Shown: positions 41,567-50,134 of the stretch, piece after piece
Layout: every line of letters starts with the position of its first letter
Numbering within the stretch: the stretch's first letter is position 1
Source: Bacteroidia bacterium 43-41
GTDB taxonomy: Bacteria; Bacteroidota; Bacteroidia; Bacteroidales; Dysgonomonadaceae
Length of the DNA stretch: 64,000 bases
Reading direction: 5' to 3'
Assembly: GCA_001898165.1 (NCBI GenBank)
Contig: MKTD01000011.1
Location: 1 to 64,000 of the forward strand
Translations under genes and position numbers: made by a program
Notes under the pieces: generated by a model
Seen by the model: the letters and a program-made list of their open reading frames with translations, nothing else
Database searches by the model: none
Told to the model about the DNA's origin: nothing

Positions 41567-43657
41567 ATGATTCTTCAAACCGACATAAAATTCGTCCCGG
41601 GTGTGGGTCCCAAGCGTGCGGAGATCTTAAATAAAGAACTTGATGTTTTCACGTTGGGTGATCTGCTGCGCTATTATCCCTATCGGTATATCGACCGGAG
41701 CCGGATGTACTATGTGCACGAGATTGACGGTAGCATGCCGTACATCCAGCTCAAAGGGAAAATAACGGCGTTCGAGACATTTGGCGAAGGACGAAAGAGA
41801 CGACTTGTCGCGCACTTTACCGACGGTACGGGGTTTATCGATTTGGTATGGTTTCAGGGAGTCCGGTTCGTAGAAAGTAAGTACAAGATCAATCAGGAAT
41901 ATATTGTTTTTGGTAAACCCACGCTTTTCAACAATCGTTGGAACATCGCTCATCCCGAAATTGATCCGTACATGAGCGAAGCCGACCGGCCCGATGGCCT
42001 GATGGCGATGTACAACACAACGGATAAGATGAAGAACCATTACCTGAATTCCAAAGCCATTCAGAAAATCATTGAAAATGCGTTTGGAATGATAAAAGAC
42101 CGGCTGCCTGAATCACTTTCCCCTGATGTGGTGAGAAAGGCCCATATTGTTCCGTTCCACGATGCCATCGAGAACATTCACTTTCCCAGGAATCCCGTTT
42201 TACTTCGCGATGCCGAGTTCCGGTTGAAATTTGAGGAGCTGTTTTTTATTCAGCTCAATATCGTCCGGTATGCTGCCGACCGGAAAGCCAAGCTCCACGG
42301 GTTTGTTTTCAAGACAGTGGGGAAGTACCTGAATTCGTTTTACGAGAAGCACCTGCCGTTTGAACTGACCAACGCGCAGAAACGGGTAATTAAGGAGATC
42401 CGGAAGGACACCGCTTCGGGCAAGCAGATGAACCGGTTGCTGCAGGGCGATGTGGGAAGCGGAAAAACGCTTGTGGCGGTCATGTGTATGCTGATCGCGA
42501 TGGACAACGGTTTTCAGTCGTGTCTGATGGCGCCTACCGAAATCCTGGCGTCACAGCATTTCGAGACTTTCAGTAAACTGCTTTCGGATATGAACGTAAA
42601 CGTGGCGCTGCTGACGGGATCGACAAAGAAAAAAGAACGCGGGGAGATTCACGCCGGGTTATTGTCTGGCGATATCCATATCCTTATCGGTACACATGCC
42701 CTTATTGAAGATGTGGTGCAGTTCAAGAATCTGGGATTTGTGGTTATTGATGAGCAACATCGTTTTGGTGTGGCGCAGCGTGCAAAACTTTGGACAAAGA
42801 ACGAGCATCCTCCGCACGTTTTGGTGATGACGGCCACGCCTATTCCCCGTACCTTGGCCATGACGGTTTACGGCGATCTGGATGTTTCCGTTATCGATGA
42901 ACTGCCGCCCGGGCGAAAACCTGTCCAGACACTGCATCGGTTCGATAAAAAGCGGGGAGCACTTTATCAGTTTATCCGTGAACAGATCAAAGCGGGAAGG
43001 CAGGCTTACATCGTCTATCCGCTTATCGAGGAAAGTGAAAAGATGGACTTGAAAAATCTGGAAGACGGGTTTACCCATATCCGGGAGGCTTTTCCCGAAT
43101 TTACGGTCTGCAAAATGCACGGACGGATGAAGCCTGCCGAAAAAGAGGAGGTGATGCAGCAGTTTGTAGCCAACAAAGTGCAAATCATGGTTTCGACAAC
43201 CGTTATCGAGGTGGGGGTTAACGTGCCGAACGCATCGGTGATGGTTATCGAAAGTGCACAGCGTTTCGGATTGTCGCAGTTACACCAGTTGCGGGGCAGG
43301 GTAGGGCGTGGTGCCGACCAGTCGTACTGTGTGTTGATCACGCCTTATGAACTCTCGTCGGATACGCGCAAACGCATGGAAATAATGACCGAAAGCAACG
43401 ACGGATTCGTTATTGCTGAGGCTGACCTGAAACTTCGCGGCCCGGGCGACCTGGAAGGCACACAGCAAAGCGGTATCCCTTTCAACCTGAGGATCGCCGA
43501 CCTGGTTCGCGACAATGCCATCCTGTTCCGTGCACGTGAAATTGCCGAAGGCATTATCTCTCAAGACCCCAAGCTCTCGCAACCGGAGCATTTAGTCTTG
43601 AAGCAACAACTCGGCCGTTTGAGCGGAAACCGGTATGACTGGGGAAGAATCGGGTAA
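41567..43657 (+). CDS. recG: ATP-dependent DNA helicase RecG
   Basis: A 696-residue helicase that remodels stalled forks. N-terminal wedge (KFVPGVGPKRAEILNKELDV, an HhH-like start), then OB fold (PYIQLKGKITAFETFGEG), then the SF2 motor: Walker A LLQGDVGSGKTLVAVMCML (about 296-312), motif II VVIDEQHRFGVAQRAKLW, motif III VMTATPIPRTLAMTVYGDLD, and motifs V-VI VSTTVIEVGVNVPNASVMVI and LHQLRGRVGRGADQSYCVLI. The family's usual length is about 690 residues. It is convergent with the DUF4143 ATPase gene, whose stop lies only 8 bp away, and is probably co-transcribed with glyA. Confidence 0.97.
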   Translation: MILQTDIKFVPGVGPKRAEILNKELDVFTLGDLLRYYPYRYIDRSRMYYVHEIDGSMPYIQLKGKITAFETFGEGRKRRLVAHFTDGTGFIDLVWFQGVRFVESKYKINQEYIVFGKPTLFNNRWNIAHPEIDPYMSEADRPDGLMAMYNTTDKMKNHYLNSKAIQKIIENAFGMIKDRLPESLSPDVVRKAHIVPFHDAIENIHFPRNPVLLRDAEFRLKFEELFFIQLNIVRYAADRKAKLHGFVFKTVGKYLNSFYEKHLPFELTNAQKRVIKEIRKDTASGKQMNRLLQGDVGSGKTLVAVMCMLIAMDNGFQSCLMAPTEILASQHFETFSKLLSDMNVNVALLTGSTKKKERGEIHAGLLSGDIHILIGTHALIEDVVQFKNLGFVVIDEQHRFGVAQRAKLWTKNEHPPHVLVMTATPIPRTLAMTVYGDLDVSVIDELPPGRKPVQTLHRFDKKRGALYQFIREQIKAGRQAYIVYPLIEESEKMDLKNLEDGFTHIREAFPEFTVCKMHGRMKPAEKEEVMQQFVANKVQIMVSTTVIEVGVNVPNASVMVIESAQRFGLSQLHQLRGRVGRGADQSYCVLITPYELSSDTRKRMEIMTESNDGFVIAEADLKLRGPGDLEGTQQSGIPFNLRIADLVRDNAILFRAREIAEGIISQDPKLSQPEHLVLKQQLGRLSGNRYDWGRIG

Positions 43658-43665
43658 TAAGTTTA

Positions 43666-44955
43666 TCAATCCTTCAAACATCCCACTGGAATAATCTTCA
43701 CGCCATCCTCACGAGTGTAAGCCATTTCTCCACCCGTCAAAACAATCAAAAGGTCAGGAAGCCGCATCTTTATCTGCTTCTCCTTTTCGTTCTTTTCTTG
43801 AACAAGTTGCTTCAGTTCCAATAAATGCTTGGCTCCTTCCTCTATCTCTTTACTTCCTAGTTTGCACTCGACGAGTGCATATCGGCCATCATCCAAATGG
43901 ATGACAGCATCGGCTTCCAACCCAAAACGGTCATGATAGTATGACAATCGTCCACCCAATACCTGAGAATAAGCTTTTAAATCTCTTATACATAGAGACT
44001 CATATATAAATCCAAAAGTCTTCAGATCAAGTTCCAGGTTCTGCGGAGAAACACCCATGGCTGCTACAGCAATGGAGGGGTCAACAAAGCAACGTTTGTT
44101 TCCGGTTCTGATGACGGTTTTTGACCGAATGGCAGGGCTCCACGCTTCAACATCTTCAATGACAAAAAGTTTTTCCAATGCGCTCACATAATCATCGAAA
44201 GTTGACATGGCAGTACTTTCCATTTCGGTAGATACATCAGCCAACATACTCGTTTTCTTGGCTAACGTACAGATATTTCGTGCATAAGAGCGCATTATCA
44301 ATCGGGCAAGAGCAGGATTGCGTCGTCGTTTGTCCACCCTTGAGATGTCTTCTTCACAAATGATATTCACATAATCTCTGGCGATCAGTAATTTGGCGGT
44401 ATCACTCATGCTGTCCAGCGAAGCAGGCCATCCACCCCGACATGCCGCAAAAATAAGTTGTTCGATGGACAAATCAGAAGTAATTCCGTCTATATCCAAA
44501 TCTTTATTGTCAAATAATTCCCGCAATGAGATTTTTCCATTGGATTCCCGAGATTCATACAGGCTCATTGGATACATGGACATTTGTGATATTCTGCCGG
44601 TTCCCGTGTGCATAATTTCATCATCATCAATAACAGTTGAACCTGTAAGAATGAATTGCCCCTTCAGTCTGCGCTCATCCACCTCATTACGAACAGCATC
44701 CCACAATACGGGCGCCACCTGCCATTCATCAATCAACCGGGGTGTATCACCTTTCAACAGTAATGACGGTTTAGTACGGGCAGTCGCCAGATACCCTTCT
44801 CTTGTATCTGGATTTTGCATTTTTATTACACTTTTCGCCTGCATCCCGGCAGTGGTTGTTTTACCGCACCACTTTGGACCTTTTATTTGAACTGCGCCAA
44901 AAGCTTCCAGACGTAAACTAAGTTGCTCATCCGCGATCCGTTTTAAATATTCCAT
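43666..44955 (-). CDS. AAA ATPase with DUF4143 domain
   Basis: A 429-residue protein of the AAA_14/DUF4143 class. Walker A-like GPKWCGKTTTAGMQAK (about 26-41), Walker B PRLIDEWQVAPVLWDAVRNE, sensor LKGQFILTGST, then a nuclease-like DUF4143 C-terminal part (RNPALARLIMRSYARNICTL, ENLELDLKTFGFIYESLCIRDLKAY split as LKTFGFIYESLCIRDL and RLSYYHDRFGLEADAVIHL; GRYALVECKLGSKEIEEGA) with the Glu-x-Lys pair of PD-(D/E)XK nucleases. These proteins are frequent in Bacteroidota and archaea; role unclear, some travel with mobile DNA. A full -7 match is 20 bp upstream at 44976-44983. Confidence 0.88.
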   Translation of the reverse strand: MEYLKRIADEQLSLRLEAFGAVQIKGPKWCGKTTTAGMQAKSVIKMQNPDTREGYLATARTKPSLLLKGDTPRLIDEWQVAPVLWDAVRNEVDERRLKGQFILTGSTVIDDDEIMHTGTGRISQMSMYPMSLYESRESNGKISLRELFDNKDLDIDGITSDLSIEQLIFAACRGGWPASLDSMSDTAKLLIARDYVNIICEEDISRVDKRRRNPALARLIMRSYARNICTLAKKTSMLADVSTEMESTAMSTFDDYVSALEKLFVIEDVEAWSPAIRSKTVIRTGNKRCFVDPSIAVAAMGVSPQNLELDLKTFGFIYESLCIRDLKAYSQVLGGRLSYYHDRFGLEADAVIHLDDGRYALVECKLGSKEIEEGAKHLLELKQLVQEKNEKEKQIKMRLPDLLIVLTGGEMAYTREDGVKIIPVGCLKD

Positions 44956-44975
44956 ATCAATGCTTTGTTATTTTG

Positions 44976-44983
44976 CAAAAGTA
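44976..44983 (-). promoter_or_regulatory. Candidate -7 promoter element of the DUF4143 ATPase gene
   Basis: The minus strand reads TACTTTTG, a full TAnnTTTG match and identical to the lysS box, 20 bp before the ATG at 44955. The 18-bp direct repeats at 45010-45073 lie immediately upstream. Confidence 0.6.
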
Positions 44984-45009
44984 AGAAATTTATTTGTAAT
45001 CGCTAAATT

Positions 45010-45073
45010 ATCGGTTGTTTTTGATATGTTTAGTCGGTCGATATTGATGCATCTCATCGGTTGTTTTTGATAT
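45010..45073. repeat. 18-bp direct repeat pair upstream of the DUF4143 gene
   Basis: ATCGGTTGTTTTTGATAT is found identically at 45010-45027 and 45056-45073, 46 bp apart from start to start. The nearer copy begins 26 bp upstream of the -7 element of the minus-strand gene. They may be binding sites for a regulator or a relic of an insertion. Confidence 0.8.
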
Positions 45074-45203
45074 AGTCTGCTTTCCATTTCTGAACAATAT
45101 GCTGTTTATGGTGATAAAATGGAAGAAATAAAAAGGAGCCCATTCCCATTCGGTGACACTTCAAGGTAATGGCCTTTATAATTACAGGGAAAAAATTCGA
45201 ACT

Positions 45204-45727
45204 TTACGGTTTTTCGATAATACTCCAAAGCGGATAGCTTAACCTTACTCCGAAACGATCGAACTTTTTGTCGGTAAATCCGGTGAAAATCCCGACCCTG
45301 CCCAAGCCTAAAAAACCGACGGAATAACCGCCCTCCAGAAATGCATTGTGGTACCCAGTTCGCTTGCGACGAGATCGGCAATATACACGTTCCAGGTGTC
45401 TTCCAGAATGTAGATATAGCCCGAAAACAGGTTGGAATTTTTCTTCCAGGGCGTCACTTTGATCTTGTTGATGATATGGTCGGGTTGATAATTCATATTT
45501 TGTTGGTAAGCTTCGGGTGATGTAAAGCGGATATCGCTTTTCAATTCCATTACCAGCGGCTTTCCTATAAGGGAGTTGAAGTCCAAACTGCTGTCGTTGA
45601 CTTTCATGGCACGTTTGAAAATTCCCGGGATTTTATCGATGGTCAAACTTCCCTTTATATAGGCCTCCGAAGTATATTCCTTGATCTGATAACGGTAATA
45701 AGGAGTATGGGCAATAGCTTTCCGCTG
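45204..45727 (-). pseudogene. Remnant of a DUF5686-family outer membrane protein gene
   Basis: The minus strand preserves two parts of a much larger protein in two different frames. An N-proximal part (45727 to 45308) reads QRKAIAHTPYYRYQIKEYTS, then KIPGIFKRAMKVNDSS, GKPLVMELKSDIRFTSPEAY, and SNLFSGYIYILEDTWNVYIA, motifs of DUF5686/carboxypeptidase-regulatory-like proteins of about 800 residues. A C-terminal part in another frame reads YHNAFLEGGYSVGFLGLG, RVGIFTGFTDKKFDRFGVRL, and stops at 45204, resembling the last barrel strands of the family. The 5' end is stopped in frame at 45728-45730. At least 600 residues are missing by internal deletion and frameshift. Confidence 0.75.
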
Positions 45728-45866
45728 TTAAATTAGAAACAGTTTCTAAATATTGTGACGGTAAAGTTACATAAGAAACGGATATGAATGGGACAAAATT
45801 AATTAAAGTATAATAAGTATTTGGGATTTTTTGTTGTGTAAAGAAATATAATTGAAGTTAATCTAT

Positions 45867-45874
45867 TATTTTTG
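45867..45874 (+). promoter_or_regulatory. Candidate -7 promoter element for the DUF3857 gene pair
   Basis: TATTTTTG at 45867-45874 is a full TAnnTTTG match, 60 bp before the ATG at 45934. No clear -33 TTTG was seen. Confidence 0.5.
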
Positions 45875-45933
45875 TAGTGTAATGATGTTTATTCCAATTA
45901 TTGAATGAATTGTTCTATTTGAGTCTAACGACT

Positions 45934-47775
45934 ATGAAATATTTTATTCTTTTGCTAATCTCTTTTTTACCCATCACTATTCTGTCTCAAAACAGTGATG
46001 ATAATATGATTATCAGCGATCAACAATGCACCTACACGTATGTAATGGAAAATAATAAGGTTGTCGTGGAGGAAAAACAGGCTGTTACCTACTCGTGTGC
46101 TAAGAATGTCCAGCCGGTCACTTTCTATCGGTTCTACGATATTAATTCCGGGATAACCAGAATCAGGACAAAAGGGGTTAAAGCTTCTTCTCCCAAATAT
46201 GAGACTTATATAAAGGAAAATATTTTCCATGATGATAGTAAAGTATGCCACCTTGACTTACAATTTAAAGATAAAAATGAGACAGGTACGGTAACTTACG
46301 AAAAGAAGTATAAAGATATATACGGATTCTTGTTTATCAATATTGTAGAAAATCATTTCATAAAGAATAAAACGATCCGGATCATTGTTCCGCAGTGGAT
46401 GGAAATAGATATTGTCGAGAACAATTTCGATGCAAACATAAACAGGACAACCGATACAGACCCTAAGTCGGGAAACACGATATATACCTATCATATAGAA
46501 AATCAGGAAGCATACAAATATGAGGATTGTATGCCCGATTACATGCTTACGTTCCCTAACATTCAAATCGTTCCCCGAAAAGCTGTAATAAATAAAAGAA
46601 CAGAAGAGTATTTTTACAGTTTTGAGCATATGTATAAATGGAGCAAGAGCAAAGCTGATCTGACCGATAACGACCATGCCTCAATAGCACAGCTTGCCGG
46701 GGAGATAACCAAAGGCAGCGAGACCGTCCCGGATAAAATCAATGCATTACTCAACTGGGTTCAAAATAACATAAGATATGTTGCATTTGAGTACGGCATT
46801 CAGGGATTTAAGCCGGATGAAGCGCAAGCCGTGATAAGAAAGAAATACGGGGATTGCAAAGGGATGGCCAACTTGTTGAAATGCCTGTTGATGGCGGAAG
46901 GATTTGATGCCCGTCTGGTATGGATAAACACAACGGAAGCCGGACGTGAATGGACGTTGCCTATCCCTTCCGCCGATCACATGATATGCGCCTTGAATGA
47001 TAACGGCGAATTTTACTTCTTAGATCCTACCGTCAAATTTATGCCATTTGGCGAAATAGCTTATCCCATTCAGGGAAAGATGGCGATGATAGAGGATGGT
47101 GATCATTATTTGATGATTCGTACCCCTTCGTTCCCCCCGTCTCATAACCGGATTCTGTTGGTGAGCCATTATACGATCGACAGTAAAAGATTAGCCGGCC
47201 AATCAGAACTCTCTTTTAGCGGAGAATCCAACTATGCGATGACCTCTTCTATCCGGTATGCCGGTAAAACGGATATCGACAGGTATCTGAAAAATCACCT
47301 GAAGAGTAATAATCCGGCCGATTCCATCTTGGATATAAGCATTAAAGGGGTGGAAACCGGATCAGAAAACCTGTCCATATCCTACAAAGATCTGCGTCCT
47401 TCGTCTGTCCGCTCTTTTTCTGATGAGTTGTATATCGATCCTGACGTCTTCAAAGATTTTGTGACGTTATCCATCGATACAATTAAGAGGAAGAATGATT
47501 ATGCTTTTTCTTTCAGTGAGAACCGCATGAGTAACATCCGGATTGTAATCCCCGAAGGTTACCGGGTGAAAGATATGCCCCGGGATATGGAGATAGAAAC
47601 AGAGCATTACGGATTCAGTATTCGTTATACTGTAACTGACAATAGTATCTTGTATCATAAAGAGATCACCATAAAAAAGCCAACTTTGCCGAAATCGAGC
47701 TTCCGTCAGTGGAATGCAGATATAGAGGTGTTGAGAAACGCATATTTAAGACAGATCACTCTCGAAAAAATTTAA
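45934..47775 (+). CDS. DUF3857 and transglutaminase-domain secreted protein
   Basis: From the ATG at 45934 (MKYFILLLISFLPITILSQ, a signal peptide; the upstream frame uses a TTG at 45901 and is rejected) the product is 613 residues. The N-terminal half is the DUF3857 beta domain (CTYTYVMENNKVVVEEKQAV, RTKGVKASSPKYETYIKENI). Residues about 240-350 hold a transglutaminase-like core with an apparently intact triad: VIRKKYGDCKGMANLLKCLL (Cys), SADHMICAL (His) and YFLDPT (Asp). A C-terminal DUF3858-like beta region follows. These proteins form pairs in Bacteroidota; function is unknown. The next gene, a paralogue, starts 13 bp after its stop. Confidence 0.87.
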   Translation: MKYFILLLISFLPITILSQNSDDNMIISDQQCTYTYVMENNKVVVEEKQAVTYSCAKNVQPVTFYRFYDINSGITRIRTKGVKASSPKYETYIKENIFHDDSKVCHLDLQFKDKNETGTVTYEKKYKDIYGFLFINIVENHFIKNKTIRIIVPQWMEIDIVENNFDANINRTTDTDPKSGNTIYTYHIENQEAYKYEDCMPDYMLTFPNIQIVPRKAVINKRTEEYFYSFEHMYKWSKSKADLTDNDHASIAQLAGEITKGSETVPDKINALLNWVQNNIRYVAFEYGIQGFKPDEAQAVIRKKYGDCKGMANLLKCLLMAEGFDARLVWINTTEAGREWTLPIPSADHMICALNDNGEFYFLDPTVKFMPFGEIAYPIQGKMAMIEDGDHYLMIRTPSFPPSHNRILLVSHYTIDSKRLAGQSELSFSGESNYAMTSSIRYAGKTDIDRYLKNHLKSNNPADSILDISIKGVETGSENLSISYKDLRPSSVRSFSDELYIDPDVFKDFVTLSIDTIKRKNDYAFSFSENRMSNIRIVIPEGYRVKDMPRDMEIETEHYGFSIRYTVTDNSILYHKEITIKKPTLPKSSFRQWNADIEVLRNAYLRQITLEKI

Positions 47776-47788
47776 AACGAATATATTT

Positions 47789-49996
47789 ATGACTACGAAG
47801 ATTTCCGCTCCTGTTTTATTCTTTTTCCTCTTTTTATTTTCGATATACACTTTTGCCGAAGATCGTCAAACCCATGCAAAAACCGTAAGGGAAACGGTCT
47901 GGACCTGGGATAAACCCGAGTTTAAGAACTACGAATTGCCGTCCGGATACGAAAATGAATCAGCTGTTATTCTCGCTCGCCATCAGTACATCGCGGCAAC
48001 CAGTAAAAACCGTTTCAGGATGAATGCTCTTCTGTTCGGAGATGTTAACCGCGAATTATATTATACGAATATCGACAGGCGGATGGTCAAGATCAATGAT
48101 CTCTCGGCTTTGACCGAATTTGCGGAATTGTCATTCAGGGAAGAGGTTAAGATAAGCGGATATATGCGGTCGAACAGTCTTAAAACAATCGTTGGTGCAC
48201 GGGTGATCAAACCGGATGGCTCTATTGTAGAAGTCGCTATCGACGAGGAGTCCGTAGCGATGACGGAAGGGAAGAAAGAGAAAGAAACACTGAAGAAAGT
48301 AGCCATTCCGGGTCTGCAGGTAGGAGATATCCTGGATTATTTCGTTTGTGATGAGATGGAACTCGAGACCTATAACGCTTCGCCCGAAATATTTACTTTT
48401 TTCGCGCCATATCCCGTATTAAAATATTCAATCCATTGCGAATTCGGTAATAAACTCACCGTGGAATACCGCTCTGTCAATGGTGCTCCCGAAATGAGAC
48501 AGACCACGGATGCTGATAATAACTATATACTTGATGTAGAGGCAGAAAATCTTATGAAGGTGCCCCTGTTGGAAGAAATGCGTTGGATCTCGCCATACAG
48601 GAGCCTTCCCATGATTCATCTGTATGCGCTGAACAATACGTCTAAATTGATCTATAAATCGCCCAATGCCCGTAAAAGCGGAATGTATAAAGACCTGCCT
48701 TACGACGAATACCTGAACGATTCCAAAGCTTTACTGGCAGCTCAGGAAAAACAAATGTTCTGGATGAAGGAAACCGATAAGAAAGTTAAAAAGACCGTAT
48801 CCGCATATATTGACCAACATCCGTCTATGAGTGATGAAGAACGGGCAGCCTTGTTGTATGGCGCGTTGCGTTTTCATTGGCCGAACGATTATGCCAATTA
48901 TCCGAGAGCGAAGTTTGTCGTCAGGTTGCAACAACTGTTTAAAGAGTATAATGTATCGCACAAACTTCTGTTTGTTACCAGCCGGTTTGGATCCAGAAAA
49001 GACGAAGTGGTTTCGGATGATGATCTTTTAACCGGCCTGTTGGCAAACGATAACCAACTGTTCTTTTTCATGAATAGATATAGGTACGCCGGGGAAATTC
49101 CGGGGATATTTCAGGGAGAGACAGCCTCTACGGTTGAGGTCGTAAAATATGCCATGAATAAAAAGTATGGCATAGAAGGCAGCACGGGGCAATATGAAAT
49201 TCCAGAGTCGAAAGCCGGAGATAATCTCCTAATCTCCAAGATTGAAGTGAATTTTCAGGCTGACAATCCGACGCAGCTAAATGTGAAGCGCAATCTTAAA
49301 TGTACCGGTAGCATGAAAGAAGATTATTGGTCATTAGTGCTCTACGAAGATTGGGATAAAGAAATGAGAGAGGAGCTTGGTATAGAACAAACGTTAATGG
49401 AAGAGTTGCAGGAAAACAAATCAACCCGTAAGCAAATTGATGAATATGTCTCGGCGTTAGAGGACCGCAAGAAAACTCAGAAAGATAATGTTGAAATGGA
49501 GCTAACAGCCTATCATGGACAAAAGCCCAACAAGGTGATAGATTATTCTTTTGGGGCGATAGGCACGGCCATTAACCGTCCTTCGTTGGATTACACGGTA
49601 TCTTATACGTTAGACGGATTGGTGAAGAATGCGGGGAACAACCTTGTCCTTGAAATAGGCAAACTGATAGGACAGCAATGGGAACCGGATGAACGGGATG
49701 AAAAGCGGAATGTCGAAGCATATCTTCCTACTGCCATACGGTTGGATTATGAAATTGAAATAGAGATCCCCGAAGGCTATACCGTTGAGGAATTAGATGG
49801 GCTACCTTCTGTTTATTCGAACGAATTCGGCGGATTTTGCTCCGGTTATAAGCTGGAAGGAAACAAGTTACTCGTGTCTGCCAGCAAAATATATGAAAAA
49901 TCCTATGTGCCGGTTGACAAATGGAACGAAATGCTTCTTATTGCGAAGAAGACGAACGATTTTCAGGCAAAAACAATCATTCTCAAAAAGTTATAA
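47789..49996 (+). CDS. DUF3857-domain protein with degenerate transglutaminase core
   Basis: A 735-residue protein with a signal peptide (LFFFLFLFSIYTFAED). It follows the same layout as its upstream neighbour: DUF3857 N-terminus (FRMNALLFGDVNRELYY, SIVEVAIDEESVAMTEGKKE), a central helical region (MSDEERAALLYGALRFHWPN) and a C-terminal beta part. The transglutaminase triad is not recognisable: the position expected to read GDC within the K-x-G-D-C-K motif reads FVVRLQQLFKEYN instead, and no H-D pair was found after it. It is thus likely a non-catalytic partner of the upstream protein, as such pairs are often adjacent. Terminates in the hairpin at 49998-50044. Confidence 0.8.
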   Translation: MTTKISAPVLFFFLFLFSIYTFAEDRQTHAKTVRETVWTWDKPEFKNYELPSGYENESAVILARHQYIAATSKNRFRMNALLFGDVNRELYYTNIDRRMVKINDLSALTEFAELSFREEVKISGYMRSNSLKTIVGARVIKPDGSIVEVAIDEESVAMTEGKKEKETLKKVAIPGLQVGDILDYFVCDEMELETYNASPEIFTFFAPYPVLKYSIHCEFGNKLTVEYRSVNGAPEMRQTTDADNNYILDVEAENLMKVPLLEEMRWISPYRSLPMIHLYALNNTSKLIYKSPNARKSGMYKDLPYDEYLNDSKALLAAQEKQMFWMKETDKKVKKTVSAYIDQHPSMSDEERAALLYGALRFHWPNDYANYPRAKFVVRLQQLFKEYNVSHKLLFVTSRFGSRKDEVVSDDDLLTGLLANDNQLFFFMNRYRYAGEIPGIFQGETASTVEVVKYAMNKKYGIEGSTGQYEIPESKAGDNLLISKIEVNFQADNPTQLNVKRNLKCTGSMKEDYWSLVLYEDWDKEMREELGIEQTLMEELQENKSTRKQIDEYVSALEDRKKTQKDNVEMELTAYHGQKPNKVIDYSFGAIGTAINRPSLDYTVSYTLDGLVKNAGNNLVLEIGKLIGQQWEPDERDEKRNVEAYLPTAIRLDYEIEIEIPEGYTVEELDGLPSVYSNEFGGFCSGYKLEGNKLLVSASKIYEKSYVPVDKWNEMLLIAKKTNDFQAKTIILKKL

Positions 49997-49997
49997 T

Positions 49998-50044
49998 GTG
50001 AAATAGGATGCCGCATCCCATTCACGGATCGGTGTTGCTTTTTT
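49998..50044 (+). terminator. Intrinsic terminator after the DUF3857 pair
   Basis: GTGAAATAGGATG (49998-50010), a CCG loop and CATCCCATTCAC (50014-50025) form a stem with one bulge. TTTTTT follows at 50039-50044, after GGATCGGTGTTGC. It starts 2 bp after the stop at 49996, so it ends transcription of the plus-strand pair. Confidence 0.65.
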
Positions 50045-50045
50045 G

Positions 50046-50097
50046 TAAGTTACAGTTTTATAAGTTATAGATTTGTAACTTACAAAACTATAACTTA
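50046..50097 (-). repeat. 52-bp palindrome made of 15-bp-spaced TAAGTTA/TAACTTA words
   Basis: TAAGTTA occurs at 50046 and 50061, TAACTTA at 50076 and 50091, all spaced 15 bp, so the first two copies mirror the last two. The intervening words (CAGTTTTA, TAGATTTG, CAAAACTA) also mirror each other with C/T or A/G transitions that become G-U pairs in the minus-strand RNA. The whole can fold as one long hairpin 38 bp downstream of the GH92 stop. It could be the terminator of the GH92 transcript, or a small mobile palindrome. Confidence 0.6.
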
Positions 50098-50134
50098 ACC
50101 CCTGAAAAAAGCTTTTAGCAGTCCTCTATTTTTA

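Noticed and set aside
50046-50097. CRISPR array because of evenly spaced repeats
   Set aside because: Only four 7-bp words over 52 bp, inverted between halves, no spacers and no cas genes.
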